Source: Cephalotus follicularis (taxonomy: Eukaryota; Streptophyta; Magnoliopsida; Oxalidales; Cephalotaceae). Taken from it: DNA of 64,000 nucleotides. Below, piece by piece: positions 1 through 11,085 of the stretch. Positions within the stretch are counted from its first letter, which is position 1; every line of letters begins with the position of its first letter. Made by a program: the position numbers and the translations under genes. Location: positions 709,398 to 773,397 of the forward strand of contig BDDD01000125.1 in the NCBI GenBank assembly GCA_001972305.1, read 5' to 3'. The notes under the pieces are model-generated. The model was not told the origin of the DNA, ran no database searches, and saw only the letters and a list, made by a program, of their open reading frames with translations.

Positions 1-1445
1 ACGCATTTAATGATGCTTAAAAAGTGGTAAAATCTTATATACTAGCTGCAAATGCTCCAACAAGAATTGATACTAGTGAAAACTCAATCGATATATTAAA
101 GTCTAAACCACAGTTGAAACATGGTAGACCAATTAGTGCTAAAAATATTGTGCCATGAAAACGAAAGGCAAATAAGGGTGGTGTACAAAACCCTGAAATA
201 GCATTAACACAAGATAATGTGTTATTTCCAGAACCCACATTGACTCCAGAGAAAGTACAAAGCCCTGAAGAGGCTGTGGGATTTCAAAATCAAGAAGTCT
301 TGATTAATTATGCACATAATGAACAAATATGGAATCGAGATGAGATTATAGTTAACGACAAGTTTGCCTATGTTGTTGCAATGGATATTGCAAATCCTGT
401 TATGGATTATGAATCACAAATTATTGAACAATGTCAACAAAGAAATGATTGGCCAAAATGGAAAGATGCAATACAAGCAGAGTTGCAATCTGTGTCCAAA
501 AGAGAAGTATTTGGACCAATAATTCAAACACCAAATGGTGTAACCCCTGTTGGATTCAGATGGATATTTGTTCGAAAACGAAATGAGAAAAGTGAAATTG
601 TGAGATAACAAGAAAGGCTTGTAGCTCAAGGGTTCTCACAGAGACTAGGTATTGATTACCAGAAAACAAATTCTCCAATTATAGATGGAATCACTTTTCG
701 ATTCCTAATTAGTATGGCTGCTTCGAACGGACTTGAAACTCGTCTTATGGACGTAGTAACAACATACTTATATGGATCACTTGATAGTGACATATATATG
801 GGAATTCCTGATGGATTTAAAGTTCCTGAATCGAACAAATCTCACCACATGTATTCAATTAAGCTAAAAAATTCATTGTATGGATTGAAACAATCTGGTC
901 GAATGTGGTACAATCGACTAAGTGAATATTTAATCAAACAAGGGTATACAAATGATCAAATATGTCCATGTATTTTTATTAAAAAATATAACGATAGATT
1001 TGCTATTATTGCAGTATATGTGGATGACTTAAATCTTATAGGTACTTCTAAAGAACTTACAAACATTGCGACCTATTTAAAAGGTGAGTTTGAAATGAAA
1101 AACCTTGGAAAAACAAAATTATGTCTTGGTATACAGGTGGGGCACATATCATCTGGATCTTCATCCATCAATCAACATACACTAAAAAGGTTCTTAGTCG
1201 ATTCAACATGGACAAAGTTTATCCTCTAAGCACTCCAATGGTCGTCCGATCTCTTGATGTCAAGAAGGATCCATTTCGTCCTCAAGAAGAAAGAGAAGAA
1301 ATTCTCAAACCTGAAGTCCCTTATCTTAGTGCAATTGGAGCTCTATTGAATCTTGCAAATTGAACAAAACCTGATATTGAATTTTTCGTTAATTTTCTAG
1401 CAAGATATAGCTCTACACAAACAAGAAGGCACTGGAATGAGATTA
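1..1445 (+). pseudogene. Ty1/copia pol fragment: IN-RT linker and reverse transcriptase (5' half of split copia A)
   Basis: This is a copia-type polyprotein remnant running in from the left edge. An integrase-to-RT linker is readable from about 40 to 440, with an in-frame stop near 172. The RT domain follows, with copia motifs such as the GFRWIFVRKR block (about 550-585), LKQSGRMWYNRL (about 885-920) and the catalytic AVYVDDLNLIG (about 1012-1044). A stop at 606-608 and frame changes near 690 and 1130-1200 make it non-functional. The last readable residues (RHWNEI) are the conserved block just before the RNase H region, and the frame ends abruptly at 1445, where Tat gypsy DNA begins. The natural continuation is found on the minus strand from 26474 downward. 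I infer that these are the two halves of one element split by an inversion. Confidence 0.9.
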
Positions 1446-1561
1446 CTCTCCCTTAACGCCTGCGAGCATGCCCGGGGACAAACACCCGGGGATGCCACCA
1501 GACCTCAGCCTAGGGTCAACCAACTCGAGCTGCGAAGTCAACCTAAGGTTTAACTAACCAT

Positions 1562-1785
1562 GAAAAAAGCCTCCCCCAGGGGAGCACAAAAAGACCCCCC
1601 AGGGGGCATACCAAAAGACCCCCTAGGGGGCACACCAAAAGACCCCCCAGGGGGCATTCCAAAAAGACTCCTCCAGGGGAGCACTCAACAAAGCCTCCTC
1701 CAGGGGAGCACGGAAAGACCCCCCAGGGGGGCAGTTCTAGAAAGACTTCAAATGAAGTAATAAGACTCCCCAGGGAGCACACTCT
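1562..1785. repeat. Tandem array of GC-rich short palindromes (Tat element, copy A)
   Basis: About eight units of roughly 23-26 bp, most with a perfect or near-perfect palindrome of the form CCCCC(A/T)GGGGG or CTCC..GGAG. They are separated by A-rich linkers such as CAAAAAGA. Each unit could form a small hairpin in either strand. Open frames here are by-products of the repeat. The matching array lies at 26650-26855 in the opposite orientation. Confidence 0.85.
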
Positions 1786-2327
1786 GGTCAGTAACACCAT
1801 AGGAACTTATTCGACCAGACCTGAAATCTTGTCTTGAGAGGCGAATCCATGGGAACTTACAACGATCAAGTTCGTTGGACTGAGCACTTTAATACAAGTG
1901 TCCCTACGAGGACTACAAGCTCAGACGACCTAGTTCACAACATGATGAACCAGACGATATCCTGCTCGGCAAACCCATAGGAACTTTCCCGAGCAGACCA
2001 AAAACTTAGTCTACGAACACAACAGAACTCGTAAAGACTAAGTTTCTTTGCCTAAGAGCCTTTGAAATAAGGTGTCCTAAGGGGACTACAAAGCTTAGGT
2101 GATTTGTCCTAAGGGAATGGCGAATGCCCAGGAAGAGCTCAAACACAGCGTACAACTCGAACAGAGCCCAGGGTAAAAAAAAATGGTATTTCATGAGTAC
2201 TTGATGACATTTCAAAGCAAAGAAATAAAGCATACACAAGTGAGGTGCAAAGGTACTCCTTTTTCATTGATCAATATGAAATTTACATCGCTGAGAAGAA
2301 AGAAAAATACAAAAGGCAAGCAAAAAT
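1786..2327. other. Non-coding spacer of the Tat element
   Basis: I see no conserved coding signal here. The stretch has loosely repeated phrases such as 'ccatgggaactta', 'cccataggaacttt' and 'ggggactacaa', so it may derive from an older tandem repeat continuing from the palindrome array. Confidence 0.5.
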
Positions 2328-5144
2328 CTACTCTAAGTTCTCATCCCCGAAAGGAACGTCATACACGACTGGAGGAGGAGGAGGATCCAGAGGAGTTGGA
2401 TAAGTAGGCAAGGGTAGATAACATTCAGCCAAGCTCCCCAAAGGAGCATCCTTGACCACGAGCACAAGTGAGGGTTCCACTGTCGAGGGATCCATGGGAG
2501 GGTTCTCAGTGAGAATTGTGGAGAGGGGTTCCGCACCCCCAGGAACCACCCAGGAACATGACAACATCACGCCCCTCAGGAATCCACTCCGGGTCCCAGG
2601 CTGGGTCCTGACCCTCGTCAGTAGCTTGGAAGGCCCTCTCCTCGACTTCATCAACCCCATCAGGAATGAAATCATAATCATTCACCTGAGGCCTACAGAT
2701 GATAGACTCCAGGGGGAGCTCAGGGTGAAACTCCACCATGTTTTGACAGGAGTAAAACCCCCGATGAAAAAGGACTAAGGACATCTTGAAGACCTCTTTG
2801 GTGAAATCTTTTGAGGATCGGAAGTTGTCCACAGCCCTGGCCATGGCTTCTTCAAACCCCGTGGAAGCCCAAAAATTGTCCACGGCCCTGACCATGGCGT
2901 CTTGGTACTCAGAGGAAGCCTTGAAGTCAAGAATGGCCCTCTCCATGCCAGCTTTGGTCCGGACCCCCTCAAGGTCTTTGTACTCCACAAGCCTCTCGCC
3001 GTAGGCCTTCACCTTTTCCTCAAGCAGGGCGATCCTCTCAACCGTAGCCATCCTTATCCTCCACTCCCTCTCCAGGTCTTCGAGGGCTCTGTCCTTCTCA
3101 GCAGTGAGGCCCTCCTGGGCACTAATCACATCCTCGAGTTGGGCATTTAGCATATTCTCCCTCCTCTTATACTCGGCATTCTCAGCCCCAATCTACTCGA
3201 ACAGGGACCTCTCCTGGTCAGTCCTCTCCATCGCAAGCTGGGCATCATTCATTAGCTGAAAAGAAGAATGTATAGTCAGGGGAGAGTAGAAGAGCCAATG
3301 ATGTCAAGAGTTAGAGAAAATTCACTAACTCTGAAGCCGCTTTGGAAGAGGTGGATCCATAGGAGGGGAATGTCCCAGTCTTCCCTCAACCCCACTTCAT
3401 GGGGGAAAAGACCAGTCTTGCCCAGCTCAACAGCTACCCCATGCGTCTTCAAATTCACCCCGGTCCTGCCCAGCCTGGCAAGGATCCTGTTTATTTCATC
3501 CATCTCCTTGGTGGGGTATAGCATGGCAGGGTCCTTGGGGCCCTCCCCAAAGGGGTTCAGCCCTAGGAGAGTCTCCTCCATCGGTCCTCTGCCTCCTCGA
3601 TGGGTGGTCGAGGTCATCAACGGCAGCCCGCTTCCCCCGGGCAATCTTAGCCCTCCTCGTCTCGGCCCCGGTATTCAAAGCCACAGTGGTCCCAACAAAC
3701 TCAACACCCCTTGCATGGGTATCAACGGTTGTACCGCCTCTGGCCCTGGCCTCCTCAGCCTGGGCCCCTGCCTCCTTAGTACTTTTGCGGGCTCTCTCCA
3801 CTGCCCGGGCCCTTGCCTCCTTGACACCTTTGCGGGCTCTCTCCACAGCACGGGCCCTCGCCTCCTCGGTACCTTTCCGGGCACGCTCCTCTGCCCTGGC
3901 CCTGTCAGCGACCTCCCTGGAAGCTCCTCTTCCCGCTCCATCAGTGGATTTCATCCTCAGGAGGGCCTTTTTCTTCGATTTGGCCTCCCGCCTCAGCTGT
4001 TCAGGGTCCTGCGCCCTGACCTACTCTCGGGCAGACCTGACGGCATCCAGAGCTGATTGTCGATTAGCCATCACTGCACAGAAGTATGGAAAAAAGGTTA
4101 GAAAAATATCTGAGAAGGAATAATAACAGAATAATAAAAATCCAAGGGAAAGAATAATACAACTCTCTCATTGGCCAGTTGCCATGGACTCAGGTCCATC
4201 TCGGGCACCCGTGCTCCTCCCTCTCTCAACTCCCACAGTAGGGGATCCAGGTCTATCTTGGGCGTCTGAGCCCCCATCAATCCTAATTCCCGTAAGGACC
4301 TCCCCAGCCAGGTTCGGCCAAGCCCTGCAACCATAGGTCCTGCTAAGCCCATGGGTCTGCAGGTTGATCTCAAAAACCACTACCAGCACCTTCTCTGGGG
4401 CAAGCGCTAGAAGCTTGTCCAGGTCAACCCTCTCCTCCCTGGACAGAAACACCCTTTGGCTAAGGGCCACTGTATCCAAGGTGTCAGTCCACGGGCTCAG
4501 AGTGAAACCGGGAAGGTTCTTGACCATAAAATACTTCTCCCTCCAGTTCTTCACTGTCCTGGTGTTCTCCGTCAACAACCTGTGATGACCTACTTGCGAC
4601 TTGAAGTAGAAGCCCCGCTTCTTTGGGGAGGAAACTATAGTATGGAACTCCTTAAATAACCCAACAGTGCCTGTCACCCCCGCCTCAAGGCACCAAACCA
4701 GGAAGCCAATAATGAATCCCCAGGACTGGGCCTAGAGCATCAGAGGATGAACCTGGTAATGTCTGAGGATGCTGATGGCGAAGGGGGCCAGGGGAAGTCT
4801 TAGCCCATGCACCAGGGTACTCTTGAAACACCATAAAATAACCCTGCCTGCTCTCTGTGGCCATCCTGGGATCATAGGGAATCTCCAAGTCCAAGCTACC
4901 AGGGATGGAGTATTCCTTGACTAGCTCCTCCAGTTTCTTCACACTCATCGTGGTCTGTTCGAAATCAACCCTAACAACTTGGACCCCAGCCTCTGGGGCT
5001 ACCGTGTTGGGGTTCCCAGCGTTGGAAGCCTCCATCTTCACCTCCATGTTAAGGGGGCACTCAGTAATGGTGACCCCCTGGAGACAATCGGGCTACCACC
5101 TCAGAACGCTTGACCAGCCTCCTGGTCTGTTTGGTCCTGGCCAT
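2328..5144 (-). pseudogene. Antisense ORF (aORF) of Tat element, putative gypsy-type 'transposase' domain plus coiled coils, intron-bearing
   Basis: This minus-strand gene lies inside a plus-oriented element. It starts at an ATG (5144-5142, MARTKQTRR). The N-terminal half (about 5047-4170) resembles the plant 'putative gypsy type transposon' family (Pfam PF04195 by recollection). Readable blocks are LEELVKEYSIPGSLDL, SWGFIIGFLVWCLEAG, FKEFHTIVSSPKKRGFYF and NWREKYFMVKNLPGF. Next come an Ala/Arg/Glu-rich repeat region (about 3900-3690, ERARKG..EARARAV) and a long coiled coil (about 3250-2780). The tail is acidic and Pro-rich and ends at 2328. Two intron-like segments with GT-AG ends are visible: 4163-4074 (90 bp, with CTAAC and a pyrimidine tract) and 3329-3256 (74 bp). 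A TAG stop at 4734-4732, a stop near 5065, a TAG just after 3200 and frame changes near 4780 and 2560 show decay. Its role is unknown even in intact relatives, and the 'transposase' label is historical. Confidence 0.75.
3690..3905 (-). repeat. In-frame 42-45 bp tandem repeat in the antisense ORF (Ala/Arg/Glu-rich coiled coil)
   Basis: On the minus strand, three to four successive units encode variants of ERARKGxxEARARAV. On the plus strand this appears as repeated 'ccttgcctcct..gcgggctctctccac' phrases. The charge pattern suggests an extended helix. The plus-strand open frame over it is a shadow. Confidence 0.7.
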
Positions 5145-5759
5145 GGTGTTTTGAGAGAGAAAGGAAGATGAAGACGAAGACGAAGACGAAGTGGTCATAA
5201 CAATCAAGCGAAAGGTAAATGAAAACTAAAGTTCACCTGTATACTTGAGAAAAGAAGAAAACGAAGTTTGAAGATTGGAAGAACAAGGGATTCAAGAAAT
5301 CTTTTGTTTTTAGGGACTGTGATTGCTTAAAGAACATCCCCAAAGGGCGAAGGGGATATTTAAAGACCCTAGGAACGGATCTGGACCATAGATCCCAGTT
5401 ACTTTCAATGGTGGAGATCCTCCTGTCAAATTAGGAGGGGCAAGCGAAGGGTTATGCGCGGGCACCGAAGCGTCAGGTATTCAAAATTCGTAATTTATGG
5501 CGCAATGATGGATATTAATTGAAGGGGGATGGCACGAAATGACATCTGTCACATCATATCTTATCAGCAATTGGTTTGGGCCATAAGGTTGGATCCACGT
5601 GTCTGTTGAATTGGGCGCATCTACGAACGATCAAGCCTGACCCGGGTCCATGCAAGCCTTTTTTACCTCTTCCCAGGTCAGTTTGAATCCAGCCCTGCTA
5701 GGGAGCTCTCCCCGAGTAAGAACAATCAACTCTGCTCCTCCTCCTTTGCTAAGGCCAGA

Positions 5760-5781
5760 GAAGAAGGACCAGGGGGGCATA
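5760..5781 (+). other. Polypurine tract of the Tat element
   Basis: A purine-rich run (gagaagaaggaccaggggggc, slightly interrupted) lies directly before the LTR start at 5782, the position expected for the plus-strand primer of reverse transcription. Confidence 0.7.
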
Positions 5782-6342
5782 TGATGTGGGGAATTTTCTA
5801 TTTAAAGCACAGTGCCACGTGCCCTCAGGAGAAGATGTCAGATGTCTTTCCCAGGCCTGGACACGTGGCCCAGCATTATAATTTGAATGGCATTAATATG
5901 CCGTGATCATCGGGCGCTACCAGCCCAAGACCAAAGATGTGCGCATGCACAACACAATGTCTTACAAGGAAGGAGCACCAAATATGGCGGAGATCAGGGG
6001 GAATGCCTGAGCTCCTCGGGCATTTTCCTTAGGGGCAACCATCAATTCCTTTTTTCACGATCGACAGTTACATTGGAGGTCTATATATACAAAATCAAAA
6101 GACTTCAACCAGGTCAGGCACTTTAGCACTCAAAAGAACCTAGTATTCTCTGTGCAATTACTAACTTGAGCATCGGAGTGTCCCCGGGAGAACAACCTCC
6201 TGGACCTTCAACCTTTGTGCTCTTATTGTGCAGGGATCGTCAACCACGAAACGACCTTTTTCAAACAGATTCCAGCGTTTACCTAAACAAATCAAGCCCT
6301 TACACATGAGGTACTATTGAGGGAAGGATTTTTGCATCAACA
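5782..6342 (+). repeat. 3' LTR of Tat element
   Basis: 561 bp beginning TGATGTGG and ending CATCAACA. It is followed by GAGCT (6343-6347), which is also found outside the LTR at 32701-33261. A TATA-like 'ctatatatacaaaatc' lies near 6080. By eye it differs from its partner LTR at about 40 positions (about 93% identity) with no net length change. Confidence 0.92.
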
Positions 6343-7599
6343 GAGCTCATTAACGAGCTCTTATTGAATAATTCAGTAAGTAAAGGGTTTTAAATCGATT
6401 AAACAATTGGATTTTAGCAATTAAAATTTGTTACACAGTTTATTACTGAAACTCGTCTATTATTAAATCTTAATCGTATTATTGTTTTCATTTGGGGAGG
6501 TTAATTAAGGTCAATAGGTATTAAGAAGCAGGAAAAAAAAACTTGGTTTTGAGCTTAAATGTTAGTGTTTTACAGTTATTATGAGTTCTAATTATGCTTA
6601 TTCAAAATAAGAGTGAACATAAATTTGAACAACAATTAACATGACATATATACGAACGTATATATTATCACGAGATAAAACAATACCTTAAATAAGCTTA
6701 AAGTGTATATAAATAAGGTTATAAACTAGTATTTAACCAAGCCTATAATAAGTCGTTAACGAGTCTATTCACAACATTAACAAGCCAAGTTATCCGTGTT
6801 CGAGCTTTGTTCATTAACTACATGAGTCTCAAAATCATGTTGACTACGAGGAAGTCTCGCCCTTGTTCATATTCTATAAACTTAATAAACAAACATAAAC
6901 GAGTCATTAACGAGTCGAGTCACAAACTGTTGACAATCAGTTTGGTTCACTTACGCGTCCCTACTAAAATCAAAGTTACTTTTGTGACAAATCAAATTGC
7001 ATTAAAGATATAAAATTTAAACTTATTATTTTACCCTCTTACTAGATACTTTACCTTCCTTATCTAAAAGGGAGTTAAAGCACAAAGATTTGATTATAGA
7101 CGACAAATCGAATAAATACTCGTTTGAACCGATTTGCTCGAATCTAAATTAACGAGTATGAGTTTATGATATTACAACATTTTTAAATGTTATCCCTTAG
7201 ACCTGAACCTATTGGACTTGAATCTATTAAACGTTAACAAATTTTAATTTTATGTGATTTTTAGGATGTGAATTAATTATGTTTCTTTCGAATACTATAT
7301 TTATTTTAAAATTTTATTTTAATAGTATAGTGTTATATTTTATTTTAATATGTTTATGATTTTTGAAGATTACACGTATAAATAAATAGATCAGATATAA
7401 GTCTAAAAATTACACTTTGATTAAATATGAGCCTTTTTTACACATTATACAATAGATTCAAACTCTGGTACACTCATTTTGTGACCCAAGGATTATAAAA
7501 GGAGGAATGCTATTCACCATCGTTATGATACCATAACAATTAAGGTGACAAAATATAGATTATGGTTTTTTAAAACACCATCAATAAAGTTTTGACTTT
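6343..7599. other. AT-rich intergenic DNA with dispersed 'gttaacgag' phrases
   Basis: No gene is recognised. Between 6343 and 6960 the phrases 'attaacgag', 'gttaacgag' and 'gagctc' recur. The same phrase type appears just outside the partner LTR at 33280-33300, which fits both flanks coming from one old repeat interrupted by the Tat insertion. 7020-7590 is plain AT-rich sequence. Confidence 0.5.
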
Positions 7600-7617
7600 C
7601 ACTACAGGAAAACAAGG
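7600..7617 (-). repeat. CACTA 1 terminal inverted repeat (3' end)
   Basis: CACTACAGGAAAACAAGG matches the CACTA terminal consensus. The preceding three bases are TTT, a possible 3-bp target duplication whose partner is missing. Confidence 0.8.
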
Positions 7618-7850
7618 TAACGACGGCGTCATTTCCCTCGCCATGCCCTCGTCGTAGCCTTCCTTTCCAAGGCAACGAAGAGGGCCTTGCCATAGCTTGG
7701 CGAAGGTTCTGAGTCCTCGCAGTTGAGGATTGTCGCCGTGTGCGGTGGCCTGGCGAGGGCACAACACCCTCGCCATGGCCAAGACTGGTGATAGTGTGGC
7801 GAGGGCAATGCCCTCGTTAGGCCGTCGCCATTATACAGAAATTCAAGATG
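7618..7850. repeat. CACTA 1 subterminal repeats
   Basis: Short direct and inverted copies of 'cctcgccatgccctcg', 'tggcgaggg' and 'gggcaatgccctcg' cluster here in otherwise AT-rich DNA. In En/Spm-type elements such subterminal motifs are bound by the second transposon protein. Confidence 0.7.
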
Positions 7851-8089
7851 GGATTTTCTATAGAATTCTAGTCCACCTTGTAAATAAAAATTGCAATTCA
7901 TATTTTAATAGCTATAAATATAGTTCATATTTCAATAGCCACATGAACGCAGTCCAGAAATGCCAAAACACAACTATATACAATAAAATAAAAACAAAAC
8001 AAATTTAACTTTGTATCAAAGTTATCAAAAAAGGAATAAGTTTACAAAAAAAATAATGTGTATCAAAGCTAACAAAAAGGTCATATACA

Positions 8090-9600
8090 GCTAAGAAAAA
8101 CAAAGAGACTACAAGGGGGAATTGCCATCACGTGGAGAAGACTGGTCTGAGGGAGATACTGGTGTTGTGGCATCTTCTGGCTGGATCCAGACCGTCTTGA
8201 CTGTGACACCATCTGAGTGACCATCGTTTGAGTCATCTGAGCCATATGAGTCACCATCCTTCTCATATGGTCTCGAAGCTCTCCGACCTCGTTGTGAAGG
8301 CCATCGTCTACCTCAAGGCCAACAAGTGGTGCCTATGAAGTAGAATGTGGGATCTGACTCCAATCAACAGGAACCGCAAGCACTTCATTGAGGTCATATA
8401 GATCCATAAGCCGTGAATCTTTTCCTTCCGTGGTACTCTGGTTGCCTCCGTCCGTGCGACAATGTCGATGGGAACTACCATACGACCCTTGGGCCCATCC
8501 AGAATCTTTTTAGATGACCTCGTTAAGGTCCTATACTTTTCCTACACAAAATACAAGTATAATCGATTAACTAATTTGCATATATAGTAATTTGAAAATT
8601 TGAAAACTAAGCGATTAGTTGTAGTTTGTGACTCACAATCCTCTCCACTATCGAAGGAGGTGGATCAGCGTTCTCCTTCTTCTACCGATGTGTGTTGAAG
8701 TAGACCTTTCCCACATTTTCCCCCCGAGTCTCCTGCAAGTCAAACACTATTTAAGATAAGTTAGAAACACAAAACGTGTACACTATTAATAAAAGCTATA
8801 ATATTAATTACCCTAATTACAAATTAAGTTCAGTTTTTATCCCAAGCTTAAACTGCCTCTCCATCGTGAAGCTACCACCAGTATAGAGGGTGTGGACTTC
8901 GCTGGCCCTATTGCAGACATTCCTTCTTGACTTGTCATTGAAGTCCTGGGTCATGAAGATGTCCACTATCAACTTCCATACTGGCTGTGATATCTCTGGA
9001 GGAGTATACTCCTTACACTCAACAGACATCTGAGGCACACCAGCAAACCTCTGACCGCATTCTCCAATTGTGCATCCACTTACTGTAATTTTTTTGCATG
9101 TGAACGGAGAAAGCGGATTTGCCATGGGTCTCAAATGGCACAAAGCGGTGGTACTCTAACAAAATATCAATGTGAACCAACTGGTAAAATAAAAGTAACT
9201 CGATTACTGATACAATAATTAATACTAACAGTTAACTGAAACAATTTTACTCTCTAATAGCTTTTCCAATAGTTGATCATTTCTGAAGTGGGCCAATCGG
9301 TCCACTTCGTTCAAGGCTACAGTAGTTAGCCTTGACTATGGCTACTATCATGGCCTTTACGTCGAGCTCTTCAAAACAACTACAGTTAAACATATATTAG
9401 CACAAATATGATAGGCGACTAACCATAATTTATATCAATACAAATGTTACACTTGTTCTACTATTTTCAGAAAATGTCATGCAAAATAAGAAGATTAAAA
9501 ATACTATTATAGACAACCTTTATTACATATAATACACTATTAACTTACACGTAAATCTATGTTATCAATATTCATGTCATCCTTATTATCATAATCATAT
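8090..9600 (-). pseudogene. CACTA Transposase_24-like (TnpA-type) remnant
   Basis: The minus strand shows the block KSRRNVCNRASEVHTLYTGGSF (about 8950-8860; expected KxNR..HTxGSxSF). It is followed after an intron-like gap by VYFNTHR..ENADPPPSIVERI (about 8715-8645) and a Met/Gln-rich tail (about 8260-8090), the order seen in plant Ptta/En/Spm Transposase_24 proteins. Stops and frame changes break it. The 5' part may continue beyond the copia insertion at 9601, but I could not recognise it there. Confidence 0.65.
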
Positions 9601-11070
9601 TGTTAGAGATAAAGTACTACGAGCTAGTGTTGAGCTTGTATTTACTATATCTTGTATAAATGATTTATAAATTCAATAAAGATGTTTATGTTTTATCAAT
9701 GGCTGTGAGTTCGTTTCCATTAATACATGCTTAATTAATTGTAAATGAATGTCCTGGAATAAAGTTAGAAAACCAAGTTCATGATGAGATCGTGATGTGA
9801 GAGTTGGAATCTCGGTATACTTTATTTCGAATCTTCCTGGTCATAGGATTGACACTCAGGGCATGATCAATCCGGATAGACCAGCACGTACAGTCAGATA
9901 GATAAGTAGAGGGTGACTGATCTCACACTCACTCGCATATCTGATGCTATGACAACTACGTAGGTGCTCATTTGATGAGTTCACTGAAGATGACTATTCA
10001 TAGAATATCTGTATGGAGTTTTACTTACATGTCAGACAGAATTCTAGTTTTACAGCAGTGCATGTGGTCCTTGGACATGAGCCGTCACTGGATGTTTTGT
10101 GCATAGGGTGCTGTGTTTTGATAATGCTTAAATACATATTCTATGAAGTGTATACAGACATTAGTTTGACATGGTACGCTTATGTATGGAGGCATGTGAA
10201 CTGTCAACAATGAATTCATTGCTTCTAGTAAAAGAAGATTATGTTCAGGATGATTTTTGTTAGCAATTAAGCGACTGGCCAGGCTAGCCACGATGTCAAG
10301 GGTGTGACATCATTGGTTGAATATTAGAAGGGCACCTCTAATATTATTTAGGCTAATGAAAGATAGTCACAAGACTAAAGATTAAATTATTGGGATCTGA
10401 CATAATCCGTACCCTAGATTTAATCAGAGCATTGTCAATGAAGGGACTATACATGCATGTACATGTAAATAGTGGTTCACAAATTATTCATATTACCTGG
10501 GGGTCNNNNNNNNNNNNNNNNNNNNNNNNNGTACATGTAATATCCTCCCCCCACACGAGATATATATCAACGACGATCTGTTAGTATAATCTTGTGTTTG
10601 AGAAAACGAAGATCCTCTTCAGAAGAAAAGGAAAATCTTAAGATTAAATGGAATTAGAGTAATTCCTATTAATTAGAGTAATTAATATTAATCTTTTAAT
10701 AATAGGATTAAAAAGAGAGTATTGGCACAACCTTTATAGTCGGGCATAACACACACTGGGATATTTTTGTGTTCTTTTGGAGTCTTCTCTCTTTTCTCTC
10801 TCAAGAACATAATCAAGAGTTGAAGGTTTGAGAAACCGTGTGTTGGAAATTGAAGCTTGGTGTGGATACCTTGGAGGCCTTCTACAATTGGAGGCTAGAA
10901 CCGTTTCAAAGAAACAAAGGGACCTGTGCTTTTGGAAGCAAGAAGACTCAAAAGAAGAAGGAAGGAGCCGCTCAATTGGTGTGAGTAATTCCGCCTGCTC
11001 CTCCTTATTGTTATATATATATATATGCATCTAGATATTTTATTATTTAAATCGCCATAAGGTTCCAACA
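9601..11070 (+). repeat. 5' LTR of copia B (with assembly gap)
   Basis: It begins TGTTAGAG and ends TTCCAACA, 1470 bp as assembled, including the run of 25 N at 10506-10530. The 3' LTR holds at least 290 bp of extra sequence after the matching point (about 18115-18413), so the true LTR is longer than shown. Confidence 0.85.
10506..10530. other. Assembly gap (25 N)
   Basis: A run of 25 N in the 5' LTR of copia B. Another single N stands at 17471, at the edge of the truncated 3' LTR. Both are at LTR positions, as expected when a repeat could not be resolved. Confidence 0.95.
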
Positions 11071-11072
11071 AA

Positions 11073-11085
11073 TTGGTATCAGAGC
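11073..11085 (+). other. Primer binding site of copia B (initiator tRNA-Met type)
   Basis: TTGGTATCAGAGC lies 2 bp after the LTR end. It matches the usual copia PBS, complementary to the 3' end of plant initiator tRNA-Met. Confidence 0.9.

Larger units (their letters stand above)
1446..6342 (+). mobile_element. Ty3/gypsy Tat-clade retrotransposon, 3' part (palindrome array, antisense ORF, PPT, 3' LTR)
   Basis: This is the 3' section of a Tat-type gypsy element in plus orientation. In order it holds a GC-rich palindrome array, a spacer (about 1790-2327), a long antisense coding region (5144 to 2328), its upstream leader (5145-5760), a purine tract and a 561-bp LTR. An extra antisense ORF between pol and the 3' LTR is a known trait of Tat relatives such as Grande and Retand. 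The left end is not a natural terminus: it abuts copia DNA at 1445/1446. The 5' part of what I take to be the same element is on the minus strand at 26475-33261. The two parts sum to about 11.7 kb, a normal length for Tat. Confidence 0.85.

Noticed and set aside
1562-1785. CRISPR-like regular repeats
   Set aside because: The units are short palindromes with A-rich linkers of similar sequence, not unique spacers, and they lie inside a plant retrotransposon.
3268-4056. 262-codon plus-strand open frame
   Set aside because: It is the complement of the antisense ORF's Ala/Arg/Glu-rich region. The GC-rich, repeat-biased composition keeps the other strand open, and the protein shows no domain.
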